Of a stretch of DNA of 64,000 nucleotides, positions 1 to 11,129 are shown piece after piece. Positions within the stretch are counted from its first letter, which is position 1, and every line of letters begins with the position of its first letter. A program made the position numbers and the translations under genes. The DNA is from Trichobilharzia regenti (lineage: Eukaryota > Platyhelminthes > Trematoda > Strigeidida > Schistosomatidae): positions 62,001-126,000 of the forward strand of contig CALYDD020000402.1 in the NCBI GenBank assembly GCA_944472135.2, in the 5' to 3' direction. The notes beneath the pieces were generated by a model, which saw only the letters and a list, made by a program, of their open reading frames with translations, was not told the DNA's origin and made no database searches.

Positions 1-2400
1 AAACTCAAACAAACAAGTGGAAATATTTAACCAGCTTTGGTCATTTTAGACTATACGCCTACAGAAAATCTCTCTCACCAGATCAACTAAACATTATTTT
101 GGTTCCTCAGCTTTCTCTTGTATTACTTGAACTAGGAGATGTGATTGATTGACACACGAGCCCAGTTTGCCGCCAAAGGGTCACAACTTTTACTCCTGCT
201 CCATCTAATTTAGCCTGCCAGAGATTGGATAGCATCATCAGCCTTTGTACGATAAATGACTCTTAGTCTCACGTATCAATGTTGTGTATCGGGTAAGTGA
301 ATTCAGTTGAGAGTTGGATTTGACCCTGTGATAAAAGCGCTGCATTCTCCGTACAACTTATTATTCAGTTTATTGAACAATAAACCTTTCACGGTATAAT
401 AACTACCAGATATGAGACAATTGAGCTAATGTTTTGATTATACTGCATTTGGCTTCTTAAAATTTAAAAATGGATAAAATTTGTAACTGGTGTCATTCAA
501 CTTAAACTAGATGCTACTACCCTGACGTGGTGACCACACCTTTATACTCATACTACGATGACACAACCACCTATACTAGCAGGAACGATTACTTCTGGAA
601 GTTTCACTGTGCTGAAGAGATCAGTTGAGTAGGAGTAGAACTGAAAGCCTACACACTTGGTTTTCCTACCTTCTTTAAAATTTCGTTACTTTATTTCACT
701 GGCGACACTGTTTTTCTTACTATTCCTTCATCAATTAACTTTGAGACCACTGCTAATGCCTTAGGCCAAGGGAAGATTTCTTATCCCTTTAAAACAACAC
801 AACCAACCTCACAATGAGGCTTTCAATGTATGAACCATATATCAAATAAAAAATCAGACCCCACCAGCTTCTAATACAACGTCTTGCGCTATGGAAACAC
901 ATCGCATTTGTGAAATATACATACAAGGAACTAAAAAGTCAGCAACGACTCCGCCCCATACAGTCCAACAAGTGTACTTGTGGAACTGACCATAAGAGTA
1001 CTGTATTTTTGGGCAAAGATACTACAAGCTGTTGGAGAGAAAAATTAAGGCCCCCTAGCTCCATGTGCTATGTCACTAAATGGATATCTAGGAAAGAGGC
1101 GAGTATCCGCGTGAACAACCTCTGCTTGTAGTTTGCATCAATCAAAAAGGACGATGACCAATCCCTTCCTGAATTATCTGTGTACATTTCGATTAAACAT
1201 TATTTCTTCAGCAAATCGATTGAAGGAAGTCAAGTAAGTAGGCCCAAAACCCCTGCATGCCCGACTAATGGATGAAAACGTTAAGCCTGTATTTAGTGAC
1301 TTGATAGTGATATTTATCTAAAAGATGCCCAACACCGTTTCTAGTCTGTCTTTAAAAAACAGAAGACGGTAAATAACCCTCAGCAAAATATCAACTTAAG
1401 TTCATTATGAACCGTTTGGTAAAAGGAGTGATTTGCCTGGGTATTTGAAAGCTAACTGATTGGAATTTCCCATAAAGACCTCCAGCAGTGGTGATAAACA
1501 TCAAAGAATTGGGAGAAACTTCAACACTGGGCAGTTAACATCAAACACTCCGGCTTATCAAGAAGGCAAGTTCCACCAAAACTATAATTTGGAAAATAAT
1601 ATTCGAAAATAGTGTGCTTTAGAAGCTGATATTTTTGATTCTTTCCTATAAACAATATGAAACCAGAACAGTGGGGTTGCTGATCATTCTATGTAAAAGC
1701 TTTACAGTTCTGTTTAACAACAATACGACTTTGCCGCCAGACTTAACGTCCTACTATCAGTAATTCAAAGCTTAATAGCAAACTCTATTCTACCAAACTC
1801 CCTACCACTAGGAGGGAAGATTTCAAATAAATGCCCATGACACAATACTCACTGACTGTAGTGTGACATAGTTTGTAATGATCAAGAAAGACCACTGTTG
1901 ACAAATCCTCTGAGAGACAAGAATGATGGATATGTGTACTGGAAATTCCAAGCAGAAATTAAACAGGATATCTATTAGGCTTTAAGAATTAGCTTCCACA
2001 GTTGGAAGACTAATTTTAATTGCACAAATGATCTACTGTACAACTATCCACTACTAACATTAGTCACCTTCAGAACTATAGAGGTGAATAATTTCGAACC
2101 TGATTATCCGACCTTTTTCTTTGAAAATTGATCTTTTCTTATTATTCTCGAGCTTTACCATTGAATTGGTTACTCCCATTATCTCACAAATTTCTACAAA
2201 TTAGAAATTGTATACATACCTTCTTAAATGGCTAAAAGCAGTATGTTTATTCCAGCTGTATCGATGCCTAACCGAACGGCAGTTAAAAGGAAAAGTGAGT
2301 TTGGATATTATATCTTGGTAGTTACTGGCTTCTTATATTTGATTACGAAACCTCGTAATAATTAAAAGTGAGCAAAGACCGATTAAATTTTCAGATCTAA
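1..2400. other. Intergenic stretch, no gene recognised
   Basis: I see no convincing coding region, RNA gene or repeat. The only open frame of note (910-1131, plus, 73 codons) has no recognisable motif and is the length expected by chance in AT-rich DNA. The sequence may be very old decayed repeat or intron. Confidence 0.5.
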
Positions 2401-2404
2401 TAAC

Positions 2405-3097
2405 TGAAGATAGAAGGCTTGAGATCTATGTTAATTGTTTTCTAATAACTTCCTATGATTGCCTAGGCATATCTTGAATGAGTCGATTGAGGACAACGAA
2501 ACTTTTTCTGCGAGTCAGTAGTTCCAGAAGTTTAATGACTCGGAGTTAGAACTGATATCCCACAGAGATACAGTCCCTCCTTGATTTATGGAACTTTCCT
2601 GCTATGTCCTCTGGGGTGTTCCGACCTAATAGGAAGTAAAAGAGAAAACAGATTAGGCCTGTCGTCATTACTTAAAATTTTAAACATTATGATGAGAACT
2701 CGATGTCTACGGTAGGACAAGGAGGAGCGATTCAAACTGTCTAGTATTTCAACCTATAATGAATTGGTCATACTGAGAATCATACATGTTGCCTTCTTTT
2801 GGATCGTTTCTAGAATACGAGTTCCCCTTAAAACAGACTGGATACCTGATTACAGTATTTCGGTCTTGACGTCATCAGAGGTATATGCAAAGAAGTGAAC
2901 ATATCTCTGGCGATTTTAGTAAAACCTATGTGTTGCCCATAAGGATCTGAAACTTCCAGCTGCCACCACAATATGCTGCAGTTTCTAATTCGTGGCATTA
3001 CGACACCTAGATCCACGTAAGTTTGAATTGATGGGAGGGTCATTCCCTCCAGTTCGTATGAGGTGACTATAGCGCATCCAATTCGGACCAGTCTAAC
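2405..3097 (-). pseudogene. CR1-like LINE (nLTR-D) 3' fragment, RT C-terminal region
   Basis: Read on the minus strand this matches the better copy at 38087-38894 over its whole length. The best open piece (2828-3115) holds the post-RT segment with the pattern ELEGMTLPS, then a short D-L-G-V motif. The 3' end (about 2405-2480) matches the tail of the 38087 copy. The frame is broken many times, so this is a dead, 5'-truncated LINE. A fold-back element lies immediately upstream in its reading direction. Confidence 0.7.
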
Positions 3098-3110
3098 AAT
3101 TTGATGAGAT

Positions 3111-3420
3111 TCCATTATGGATAAGATTTTATTTTGATAATCACACAGTGTTGTACAGTTATATTAGCTGATGACGTTTCGAGTACAAACTGTTGCTCAT
3201 AATCATATCCAGTAACTCACACAACTTTTTTCTAATCGATTCCACACATGTATATAAATGAAAGAAAAAAGTGTGTTACTTGATATGATTATGAGCAATA
3301 GTTTGTGCTCGAAACGTCATCAGTTAATATAACTGTACAACACTGTGTGATTATCAAAATAAAATCTTATCCATAATGGAGTTATACTCTACCACAGTGC
3401 CCAAGTTTTATACTTAAATC
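3111..3420. mobile_element. Fold-back (palindromic) element, copy 1
   Basis: The left half (from ccattatggataag) returns as its reverse complement in the right half (ending cttatccataatgg), with a short centre near 3235-3250. The right end adds a unique tail ending ttttatactta. It is bounded by a 13-bp near-identical direct repeat, aatttgatgagat at 3098-3110 and aatttgttgagat at 3421-3433, which looks like a target-site duplication. Related copies lie at 5570-5776 and 31884-33714. No protein is encoded. The inverted layout and the long TSD recall Penelope-like element termini, but no Penelope protein is present here, so the class is an inference. Confidence 0.7.
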
Positions 3421-3433
3421 AATTTGTTGAGAT

Positions 3434-5100
3434 CGTGCAACATGAGTATCATTACCACCCTTCAGCTCACTCCAAATTGTTAAGTCATGCATAAAGGATC
3501 ACAAGGGATTCGCTGAGCAAAGGTAACATCGATATACAAACAAATGAGAACAACGTAATTACAGTGCCTTATGGCACTCTATTATGTACCACTGTCCAAG
3601 AGGAGAGTTCGGAGTTGATCCTGATTATATTCACGTATGAGGGATTGCCTAATCCAGTTGTCCTTGATTTCAAGACTCCGATTTCATGGGCAGCCTTATG
3701 TGAGGTACTTTGTCGAAAGCCTTGCTGAAGTCTATGAAAAAGAAGTCGATGGGCCATATTGTTCCTTGACTTGACCTAGCTTTCTCGTGCTGTAAGGTTT
3801 GTCGATGTCTTGGTTAACACTGACTTAGTCTATCCTGTAAACCTCTGACGCTTCCAAAGCTGATGCTGTGAGTGACGACTACTGGTCCTCTTTGACTGTA
3901 TCGTTGCCAACAGTCAGGTTTGGGACCCCGTTGGATGCTTCGATCATCAAATTCATGCATAAAATTTTTTTAGGTTGTGGCGTTGCATTTTGAACTTCAT
4001 CTCTGATTGGCGGATTTCCGACAACAGCTTTGTTCCTTGCCATGATGCATAACTTTCTTGTCTCAGAAGTCTCAAATGTGATAAACAGGTTCTACCACTT
4101 GTATTTTCGCCTGAGTAAACTGCGACTGTCTTGGTTTATTCCTAGGGGGCAATATTTTCGGCCCTTTCGAACATACCAAGGGGTGAAAGATTCGGTTATC
4201 TGAGCGTAAAGTTGCTTAAAGTGATCCCATGCAGCTTCTACGTGAGACTCTGGATTTATGTGCCAGTCCAGCGGTTTGGCTACTGATACGATGGCATTCA
4301 TATCATTTATGGTATTGGTCAAGCTGGAGTTTCGGCCCATGAAGGTGAATACTGTGAGATCACTTCTTCCTAAAGGAGGACGATGTATGAGGTTTACATA
4401 CTCACCATGGGAGAAAACCAGGTCTAAAGCTGCGAGTCATAGCGTGTGGGCTTTGTGACATGCTGGAGTAGAGCTAGCGAAACACTACATTCCAACAGTT
4501 CATAGTCAAAGGATTTGTCCGAAGATGGAGTCGCAAAACTCGTCCAGTCAACTTTTAGGGCGTTGAAATCGCCGACTACAAGACTCCGACACCCAGATGG
4601 CCATACTCCTAGCTTCCTTATTAGGAAGTCGTCTACACTGCAGTCGGGACTGTGGTGTATATTAAGGAGGCCAATATCTTGGCTTACGCAGAGCAGAAGT
4701 TCGCAAATTCCACTTTCGTGTGCGAGAGCTTCAATGCAGCCCACGATTAGGCATTTTTGCGATAGCTAACATCACTACCTCAACTGCTTAGTCGATCCGC
4801 CCTATGGATTATGTAGTTTGGGAAGTTAAATTCGTTGTCGGTGACAGCTGATGTCGGCTATATTTCCGAAGTCACAATGATATCCTGGTTTTTGGTGTCT
4901 ATCGTACTACGCAGCCCAGTCAACTTATTTAACAGGCTGTGACCATTAGTATATCGAACTTTTAACTCAGTCTGGTGCTCCCACGTTCCACCCACAGAGG
5001 TTTCGGAATTACCAAGCCTCAAACTTTTACAAGTTGAAAACCTCTAATGGTTAGTTTATTCTCACTCTTGGCTTAACACTTGAGCTTCACACTTTTGATG
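3434..5100 (-). pseudogene. Decayed CR1-like LINE: endonuclease and start of RT
   Basis: On the minus strand, fragments fall in the order expected for LINE ORF2. Near 4930-4800 is an endonuclease start (L-N-K-L then DIIVTSE). At 4424-4744 is the endonuclease core with VVGDFNALKVDW followed by a HVTKPTR block. Near 4340-4380 is a remnant of the final S-D-H motif (GRSDLTVFTF). At 4092-4260 is the linker between the domains. At 3700-3760 is RT motif A, read FIDFSKAFDKVPH. The pieces lie in different frames with stops, so no protein is made. Coordinates are approximate. Confidence 0.7.
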
Positions 5101-5556
5101 CGGTCTGCTAGGCATAAGCGAGCACATGCGTAGATACCTAGTCCTTTAAGTCGGAATGTTGCTTAGTCTAGCATCTTTCTCAGTTTTTGAATTCAATGAG
5201 ACTGAGAAGGTGCATCCACTTATTTGCTGTAGTCAACGTTTTCACCAGTTCTGCATATGCTATGAATGGCTACATCAGTTGCTGTTGTTGGCAACAGCTT
5301 GTCCAAGGTTGGTTATGTTCAAACCTGGCATCGCGGTCTGAAGCCAAAAATCCTTCAACTTCTTGAAGGATGAGCGACCACTCCAAGAGATCAGGTCTAC
5401 TTGGAAGGGATTTCTCGCTCTGCGTAATAGCGTCTTCCATCCTTCAGAGACAGTACGACTTCTACAGGACCTATGTATCACTTTTCTAGACTGAATTACG
5501 CTACTCACAGGCGCTCTCTTCGCCGTCTGACTATCCACTTGCGCTATGGGTGAAGC
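5101..5556. other. No clear gene; possible LINE 5' remnant
   Basis: A minus open frame at 5275-5538 (87 codons) lies where the 5' part of the neighbouring minus LINE would be. It shows no recognisable ORF1 motif, so I do not call it a gene. Confidence 0.35.
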
Positions 5557-5569
5557 TAGATATGCAAGT

Positions 5570-5776
5570 TGATATAAGTATAATACTTGGGCATTGTGGT
5601 AGAGTATAACTCCATTATGGGTAAGATTTTACTTTGATATATCACACAGTGTTGTACAGTTATGTGAGTGACTTGATATGATTATGAGCAATAGTTTGTG
5701 CTCGAAACGTCATCAGTTAATACAACTGTACAATACTGTGTGATATATCAAAATAAAATCTTATCCATAATGGAGT
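5570..5776. mobile_element. Fold-back element, copy 2
   Basis: A 207-bp inverted-repeat element of the same family as 3111-3420, in the opposite orientation and shorter. The unique tail (tgatataagtataatactt) is on the left, and both ends carry the ccattat/ataatgg arm. It is flanked by a perfect 13-bp direct repeat, tagatatgcaagt, at 5557-5569 and 5777-5789, which fixes the ends well. Confidence 0.8.
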
Positions 5777-5789
5777 TAGATATGCAAGT

Positions 5790-7035
5790 ATTGGGGTGAC
5801 CCTACTACGCCTTTTTCTCAACGCAAGTGAACTGGTGTTAGTCTCCCAGAATCAAAGCTTATGGTCTATTAGGGACGGAGCGATGCACGCTTTTCTGTGG
5901 TACTGGAGCTATACAGTCGAAAAATCATGTAACACAACCCTAAATAAAAAATGCAGTGAAGACGCTAGTCTTGAACTTCACCAAAACTAATACGACTTCT
6001 CTTGACGACAGAAAATAAAACATGTTCATAAAAGTATAGAAGCTACATTAATACGTGAATCAGCTGACCACGAACCTCGGTAGCACACAAGACCATAAAG
6101 TTTGCACGGGGTACCTTCAATATCCAATGCCTCAGTCTGTCGTTCTGGATCACGGTTTCGTCACATTGCACCATTGACACCCCAGGCTCTCCAGTATACT
6201 TGATAGAACAGTGCATATCGATTATGACATAGTATATCTAATCACTTTCTTGCTACAGCTCTGTTTAGTTCTGGATGGTTCACTGATAGTCTGCTTCCCA
6301 TCAAGGTAGGGATGAAAGAATCAGAAGAATATGAGCATAAGTACTCATCCACAATCAGAAGTAGAAGAAAACCCTTGCGAAATTAATTAGTTTTCTCAAG
6401 TCGGATAATTTCCTGGACAGATAAATGATGATGCCATTGTCGTCTGTAGGCATTCACATTGTTACGTTTGACTGTTATATTAAGGTGTTTCATAGATTTC
6501 CTACTTGTTAAGGACATCTTTCCGTCTGCTTGTCATTAACCTAGGGAAGATTCCCTAAGATTACTTCTCCTCATGCAAGAGACACACGTTAAGTTCCTCC
6601 GTAAGTGTCAACCCAATTTAAAATCAGTTTCTCTTTTAGTATGCTAACCTGCCACTATTCACCCCAAGGAAACTAAAGCGTTAGTGGTTAGCTAATAGTC
6701 CCAGCATTATGAAAACAGCGATGACAGAAAATGAAGTCGATCTGCCGACCAGAACCCGTCACAGTCAGTCGGAATGCCTGTTTGTATGTGGAATGCAGAT
6801 TGCCACACTAGTTGGATTTAGAACAGACATGAGAAAATATATGCCTGTCCGCACAAATACTGATGTAAGAAACACATACATGGATTACTAGATTGTGGAT
6901 CTAATGTTTATGACATCAGAAAAAGGTATAGCTGGTAAAGGTGTTGAATTTCATGGAAGGTACGAAGTGTCCTAACGCAAGAATAAATACCCACAAATTA
7001 AATAGTGCCCGTTCCACATGGACCAAAGGCAAAGC
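5790..7035. other. No gene recognised
   Basis: Short open frames (5796-5990 and 6709-6891, plus) carry no motif that I recognise, and no repeat family from this window matches clearly. Confidence 0.45.
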
Positions 7036-7036
7036 A

Positions 7037-7654
7037 AAAGTTTCAGAATATCGTCACCCACTTCCTTTGCAGTCGAGTAGGTAGGCGTCTTGCTATTACT
7101 TCTAGGATAAAACTCGAGTTGAGGTCACTCATGCAAATCATCGAAATCAGTGCATTCTTGTAAGTCAACAGATTATCCAGAAACTCAGTAATTGCCTTGT
7201 AGTCATCTTGTAGTTGACTACCATTACCCTTAACAGCCTCAAATAATTTCCCTACAATCATCGAAGGTCTTCCAAGCCTTTGACGTAGTATGCTCATGGC
7301 CTCATAGTACCCCTCTTTTGACTTCATAAACTTACAGCACTGTATAGCTCTTGAAGCATCTCCAATGCAATACCTCATCAAATACATCAATTTCAATTCA
7401 TCACTTAATAGAAAACTACTCAGCATATTCTCAAACCACTTTACAAATTTCAAATAATCAACCGGGTTTCCATCGAAACACCGTGGTTCAAATTTAGGGA
7501 GTTTGATGTTCCTATTATCCCTGAACGGCGAAACAGTAACATCAACCATGTCATTCTTGATATCAGACACATCGTTACAATTAACAGACAAGTCACCATG
7601 ACTTGCTTTCCTGTTTGCATCCAAGACACTCTGTCCCTTCTTTGACCCAGGCAT
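7037..7654 (-). pseudogene. BEL/Pao gag N-terminal fragment (DUF1759-like)
   Basis: Translated on the minus strand, the first ~195 residues are almost identical to the gag at 8578-10131: MPGSKKGQSVLDANRK start, the LPKFEPRCFDGNPVDYLKF block, and a helical DUF1759-type segment with MYLMRYCIGDASRAIQCC. The frame leaves the homology at about residue 197, just after RKWV, and soon stops. Its own LTR (7802-8161) lies upstream in the same orientation. It forms the left half of a head-to-head BEL pair. Confidence 0.85.
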
Positions 7655-7801
7655 TGTTGAACTTGACCCAATTCCAAAAATGTTCCAGATATTGCTTGTT
7701 CAAAGAGGACTTGACCGGCACCAGGAAAGATGAACGGTGACTATCTTAACTGTCGCCGACTGTTCGAAACCGTCAGAAACTGACGCCGTACCGTTAGAAA
7801 C

Positions 7802-8161
7802 TGTCAGCCACGTCTCGTAAACCGTTAATGCCCAGCTTTTGCTACGCTCGGGCTCACGCTGTTGCTTGAAAAGTTTCTCAGAATCGCTCATCAATAACGG
7901 AAGAAAAAACCAAAACACCGATTGGCCATTCGAGAATTCTTTATTGTAACACCAACATATAAAAAATGTTTCCACTAAGGTCTGTGAACAAATATTACAA
8001 TAATAAATCACAATATTACTTCTGACGGTTGTCTCCTGACTTCTTTCTGAACAGCGACCGATGAGATGATGACTGTCGTATTGATGCCTCCGCGAAAATT
8101 GGGGAAGTTGATTTTGAGCAAACAACCATGAATTGATCGTTCAATCTTCAACTACATTGAC
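7802..8161 (-). repeat. BEL/Pao LTR, full length, minus
   Basis: 360 bp running (minus) from tgtcaatgtagttgaag to gagacgtggctgaca. The same unit, with TGTCAAT...TGACA ends, recurs at 19115-19475, 20494-20850, 25085-25407 and 29777-30131. The solo copy at 20494-20850 sets the boundaries. An AATAAAG-type signal and a t-rich region lie in the middle. Confidence 0.85.
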
Positions 8162-8430
8162 AGTCGTTGTTCAGAAAGAAGTCAGGAGACAACCGTCAGA
8201 AGTAATATTGTGATTACTTATTGTAATATTTGTTGATAGACCTTAGTTTTTAAGCTTAGTTTTAAAGTTGGCTATATGTTGGTGTTATAATAAAGAATTC
8301 CCAAGCGGCCAATCGGTGTTTTGGTTTTTTCGTCCGTTAGTACTAAGCGTTTCTGAGAAAATTCAAGGAACAGCGTGAGGCCCAGCGTAGCAAGAGCTGG
8401 GCATTAACGGTTTACGAGACGTGGCTGACA
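8162..8430 (+). repeat. BEL/Pao LTR, 5'-truncated, plus
   Basis: This plus-strand LTR lacks roughly its first 95 bp and begins at gtcgttgttcagaaag, directly against the end of the minus LTR. It runs to gtggctgaca and leads into the gag leader. The abutting of two LTRs head to head is described under findings. Confidence 0.8.
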
Positions 8431-8508
8431 GTTTCTAACGGTACGGCGTCAGTTTCTGACGGTTTCGAACAGTCGGCGACAGTTAAGATAGTCACCGTTC
8501 ATCTTTCC

Positions 8509-8526
8509 TGGTGCCGGTCAAGTCCT
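8509..8526 (+). promoter_or_regulatory. Candidate tRNA primer-binding site of the BEL element
   Basis: The stretch tggtgccggtcaagtcct begins with the TGG that pairs with a tRNA CCA end and is conserved in the minus copies. It lies 78 bp after the LTR end, farther than usual, so either the leader has grown or the primer site is elsewhere. Confidence 0.4.
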
Positions 8527-8577
8527 CTTTGAACAAGCAATATCTGGAACATTTTTGGAATTGGGTCAAGTTCAACA

Positions 8578-10131
8578 ATGCCTGGGTCAAAGAAGGGACA
8601 GAGTGTCTTGGATGCAAACAGGAAAGTAAGACATGGTGACTTGTCTGTTAATTGTAACGATGTGTCTGATGTCAAGAATGACATGGTTGATGTTACTGTT
8701 TCGCCGTTCAGGGATAATAGGAACATCAAACTCCCTAAATTTGAACCACGGTGTTTCGATGGAAACCCGGTTGATTATTTGAAATTTGTAAAGTGGTTTG
8801 AGAATATGCTGAGTAGTTTTCTATTAAGTGATGAATTGAAATTGATGTATTTGATGAGGTATTGCATTGGAGATGCTTCAAGAGCTATACAGTGCTGTAA
8901 GTTTATGAAGTCAAAAGAGGGGTACTATGAGGCCATGAGCATACTACGTCAAAGGCTTGGAAGACCTTCGATGATTGTAGGGAAATTATTCGAGGCTGTT
9001 AAGGGTAATGGTAGTCAACTACAAGATGACTACAAGGCAATTACTGAGTTTCTGGATAATCTGTTGACTTACAAGAATGCACTGATTTCGATGATTTGCA
9101 TGAGTGACCTCAACTCGAGTTTTATCCTAGAAGTAATAGCAAGACGCCTACCTACTCGACTGCAAAGGAAGTGGGTGAAGATAAGCTCCCGTATGGAGGA
9201 TGAAGGTATCGAGCCAAAATTTGATGATATCTTGAAACTAGTAAAAGATAGTGTCAATCAAGCTATGAGCAAGTTTGCCAGTATATTGAATCTCAACCCT
9301 AGAATAGAGCAGTCTGAGGGTAAAACGCAATCATTGATGACGAAAGTGCCTCAGAGAGGTGGATATCGAGAAGGCTCCATGATATCTAGTAATGCATATA
9401 GACCTAGTGAGTGTAACAGGTTTCGTAGTACATCCTCAACAGATAAGTTACAAGATGCAAGACAAACACGGCTTTGTTTTACACGTTTGCAAGAGGTGCA
9501 TACAAAGGTGAACTGTGAACCAGTAAGCAAGTTCAATGATAAGCTAAATGTGAAATCAAGGTCTGACTCCGAATTGTGTGACGATAACGGTTTCGTCAGG
9601 AAATCTGTAGTTGCAACTGGTAAGCCATTGTTGAATAGAGTGTCACAGAATAGAGTTACTGCTTCAGAGTCCAGTTCTGACCCTACAAGTTTACAAGGTA
9701 TTACGAGTCAGAGTGAAGTGATAAAACCTTTTAGGATTTGCAAGGAGGAACCAAAATGGTCTACTTCTGTTATTAAAGAGTTTAAAAATGATGAACTTGA
9801 CGGTAAATTGAATATTTGTGGTAATGACCATGATAGTGCAGATTTGTCTTTGGTTGATCATGATGAGATGAGGGATATGCCTACTACTGCTAAGTTGAAC
9901 AAAGGTTCTGTACAACTTGAACGTGAAGTAGAAATAAATGCAGGTGCAGTTGCAGAAGGCATGCGTACTTGTGAGACCGTCAGTTTGATTGATCAGCATG
10001 TAGCCCACCTATCATCAGATGCCAGTGCTAAGCCTGAGCTGATAGTAAAAGACAGCAGTGGTGGTGGTCTTGCGGTTAGACAACTTTCTGAAAGTCGAGC
10101 AGCAACAGCTTTTGATCCACCGCTAACTTAA
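8578..10131 (+). CDS. BEL/Pao gag-like protein, 517 aa
   Basis: Retrotransposon capsid-like protein, the longest open gag in the window. Residues 1-50 are polar. Residues ~53-65 carry LPKFEPRCFDGNP. Residues ~70-200 form the DUF1759-type helical region typical of BEL/Pao polyproteins (WFENMLSSF, MYLMRYCIGDASRAIQCC, ILRQRLGRPSMIVG). The rest is polar and poorly conserved, and I see no zinc knuckle. The ATG is the first after the leader and is conserved in the copies at 7654 and about 29630. The frame closes at FDPPLT without continuing into protease or reverse transcriptase, and the 3' region follows within ~400 bp. The copy therefore lacks pol and would need pol proteins from elsewhere. Confidence 0.8.
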   Translation: MPGSKKGQSVLDANRKVRHGDLSVNCNDVSDVKNDMVDVTVSPFRDNRNIKLPKFEPRCFDGNPVDYLKFVKWFENMLSSFLLSDELKLMYLMRYCIGDASRAIQCCKFMKSKEGYYEAMSILRQRLGRPSMIVGKLFEAVKGNGSQLQDDYKAITEFLDNLLTYKNALISMICMSDLNSSFILEVIARRLPTRLQRKWVKISSRMEDEGIEPKFDDILKLVKDSVNQAMSKFASILNLNPRIEQSEGKTQSLMTKVPQRGGYREGSMISSNAYRPSECNRFRSTSSTDKLQDARQTRLCFTRLQEVHTKVNCEPVSKFNDKLNVKSRSDSELCDDNGFVRKSVVATGKPLLNRVSQNRVTASESSSDPTSLQGITSQSEVIKPFRICKEEPKWSTSVIKEFKNDELDGKLNICGNDHDSADLSLVDHDEMRDMPTTAKLNKGSVQLEREVEINAGAVAEGMRTCETVSLIDQHVAHLSSDASAKPELIVKDSSGGGLAVRQLSESRAATAFDPPLT

Positions 10132-10155
10132 TCAACTGGTATCAATCAGTCGTCG

Positions 10156-10533
10156 TTGGTGTTGTCATCCACAATGAAAAAGACGCCCATCAACTCAAGT
10201 ATCTTGTGCAATGACTATGATAGTATTGGTGTGTTTGAAAAGACGAAAGATATTGTTCAGTTTAGAGAGGATAAGCCAAGTGTAAACGAAAGAGTAATTG
10301 TTGAATTGTCTTGCCTGAATAGAGGCATTTCTAGTTTCAAGTTACTATTTGAATGCTATTATCTTTGGTGTAAATTACTCTGTTTCTATACTTGGTTGAC
10401 CAGAAACGTCGTATGTTTGTTCGTCATTTATATTCCACGATACAATTACATGAGCGTATTAGCGTTCAGATTTGAGGATATAGATGATAGAAGGAAGTCA
10501 GCAAATGAACTCTGCGACGATATTCCAACCTAG
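10156..10533 (+). pseudogene. Remnant between BEL gag and the 3' region
   Basis: A 125-codon frame after gag. Its last residues (about 10480-10535) align with the end of the pol frame of BEL-F near 43780-43815, through the shared ttccaacctaggg stretch. The rest has hydrophobic segments but no pol motif. I read it as the scar of a large pol deletion, with only the final codons of pol left. Confidence 0.45.
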
Positions 10534-10538
10534 GGCGT

Positions 10539-11035
10539 CAACCTGAGGAGGGTTGTAGGCGTACTGCTGAAAGTCCTACAATTCTTCAAAGGGTAGCGCA
10601 TCAATGAGCAGTCCAATGTGCTTGGTGTGTAATCTTGTACATATGTTCATATTGTATATACTGAATTGATATCATCTGTCATCTAGCTGTTGGTAATTCT
10701 GTTTGTGTCCGGACGACTTCCACTTGGATCATCAACCTGAGAAGGAATGTAGGCGTACTGCTGTAAGTCCTACAGTTCTTCAAGGGTAGTTTGTCATGCT
10801 GGAATCCACAACATTTGATGTGTTGATTGTACATATGTTTGTGTTAAATAATTGTGTGAGTTCCAATTATTGTAATCGTTGGTTAATCTTCATGTAAATT
10901 TATATGTTTATATGAGAATATATATATTATTATTATTGTGTGTGTCCGGACATTCCACAACTTACAATCGTCAACCTGAGATGGGTTGTAGGCGTACTGG
11001 TGTAAGTCCTGCGATTCTTCAAAGGAATTCCATCA
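10539..11035 (+). repeat. Three imperfect ~200-240 bp tandem repeats in the BEL 3' region
   Basis: A block starting g/a-tcaacctgag and containing gtaggcgtactg and gtcctacaattcttca occurs at about 10539, 10728 and 10969. A single copy lies at the matching place in BEL-F (about 43818), so this element has expanded it. The second unit carries a short LINE-type tail (about 10878-10937). Confidence 0.75.
10878..10937 (+). repeat. Short nLTR-C type 3' tail with ATT repeat
   Basis: The stretch from catgtaaatttatatg to the (ATT)n run matches only the last ~55 bp of nLTR-C (17881-17930). It is either a very short 5'-truncated insertion or a captured tail. Confidence 0.6.
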
Positions 11036-11129
11036 AGATATGATCCGCGAGGTTATTTGTACTGTTTGTATATATGTGTGGTGTGTCATATCAATTGGTG
11101 TTTGTTGGATTCATTGTGTTTACTTGTTG

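Noticed and set aside
910..1131. 73-codon plus frame with cysteines
   Set aside because: No homology or motif recognised, no supporting signals, length compatible with chance.
3170..3200. ctgatga in the left fold-back arms as a canonical hammerhead core
   Set aside because: On that strand it is followed by cgtttcgag and no GAAA; the hammerhead-like reading works only on the opposite strand and is listed as tentative.
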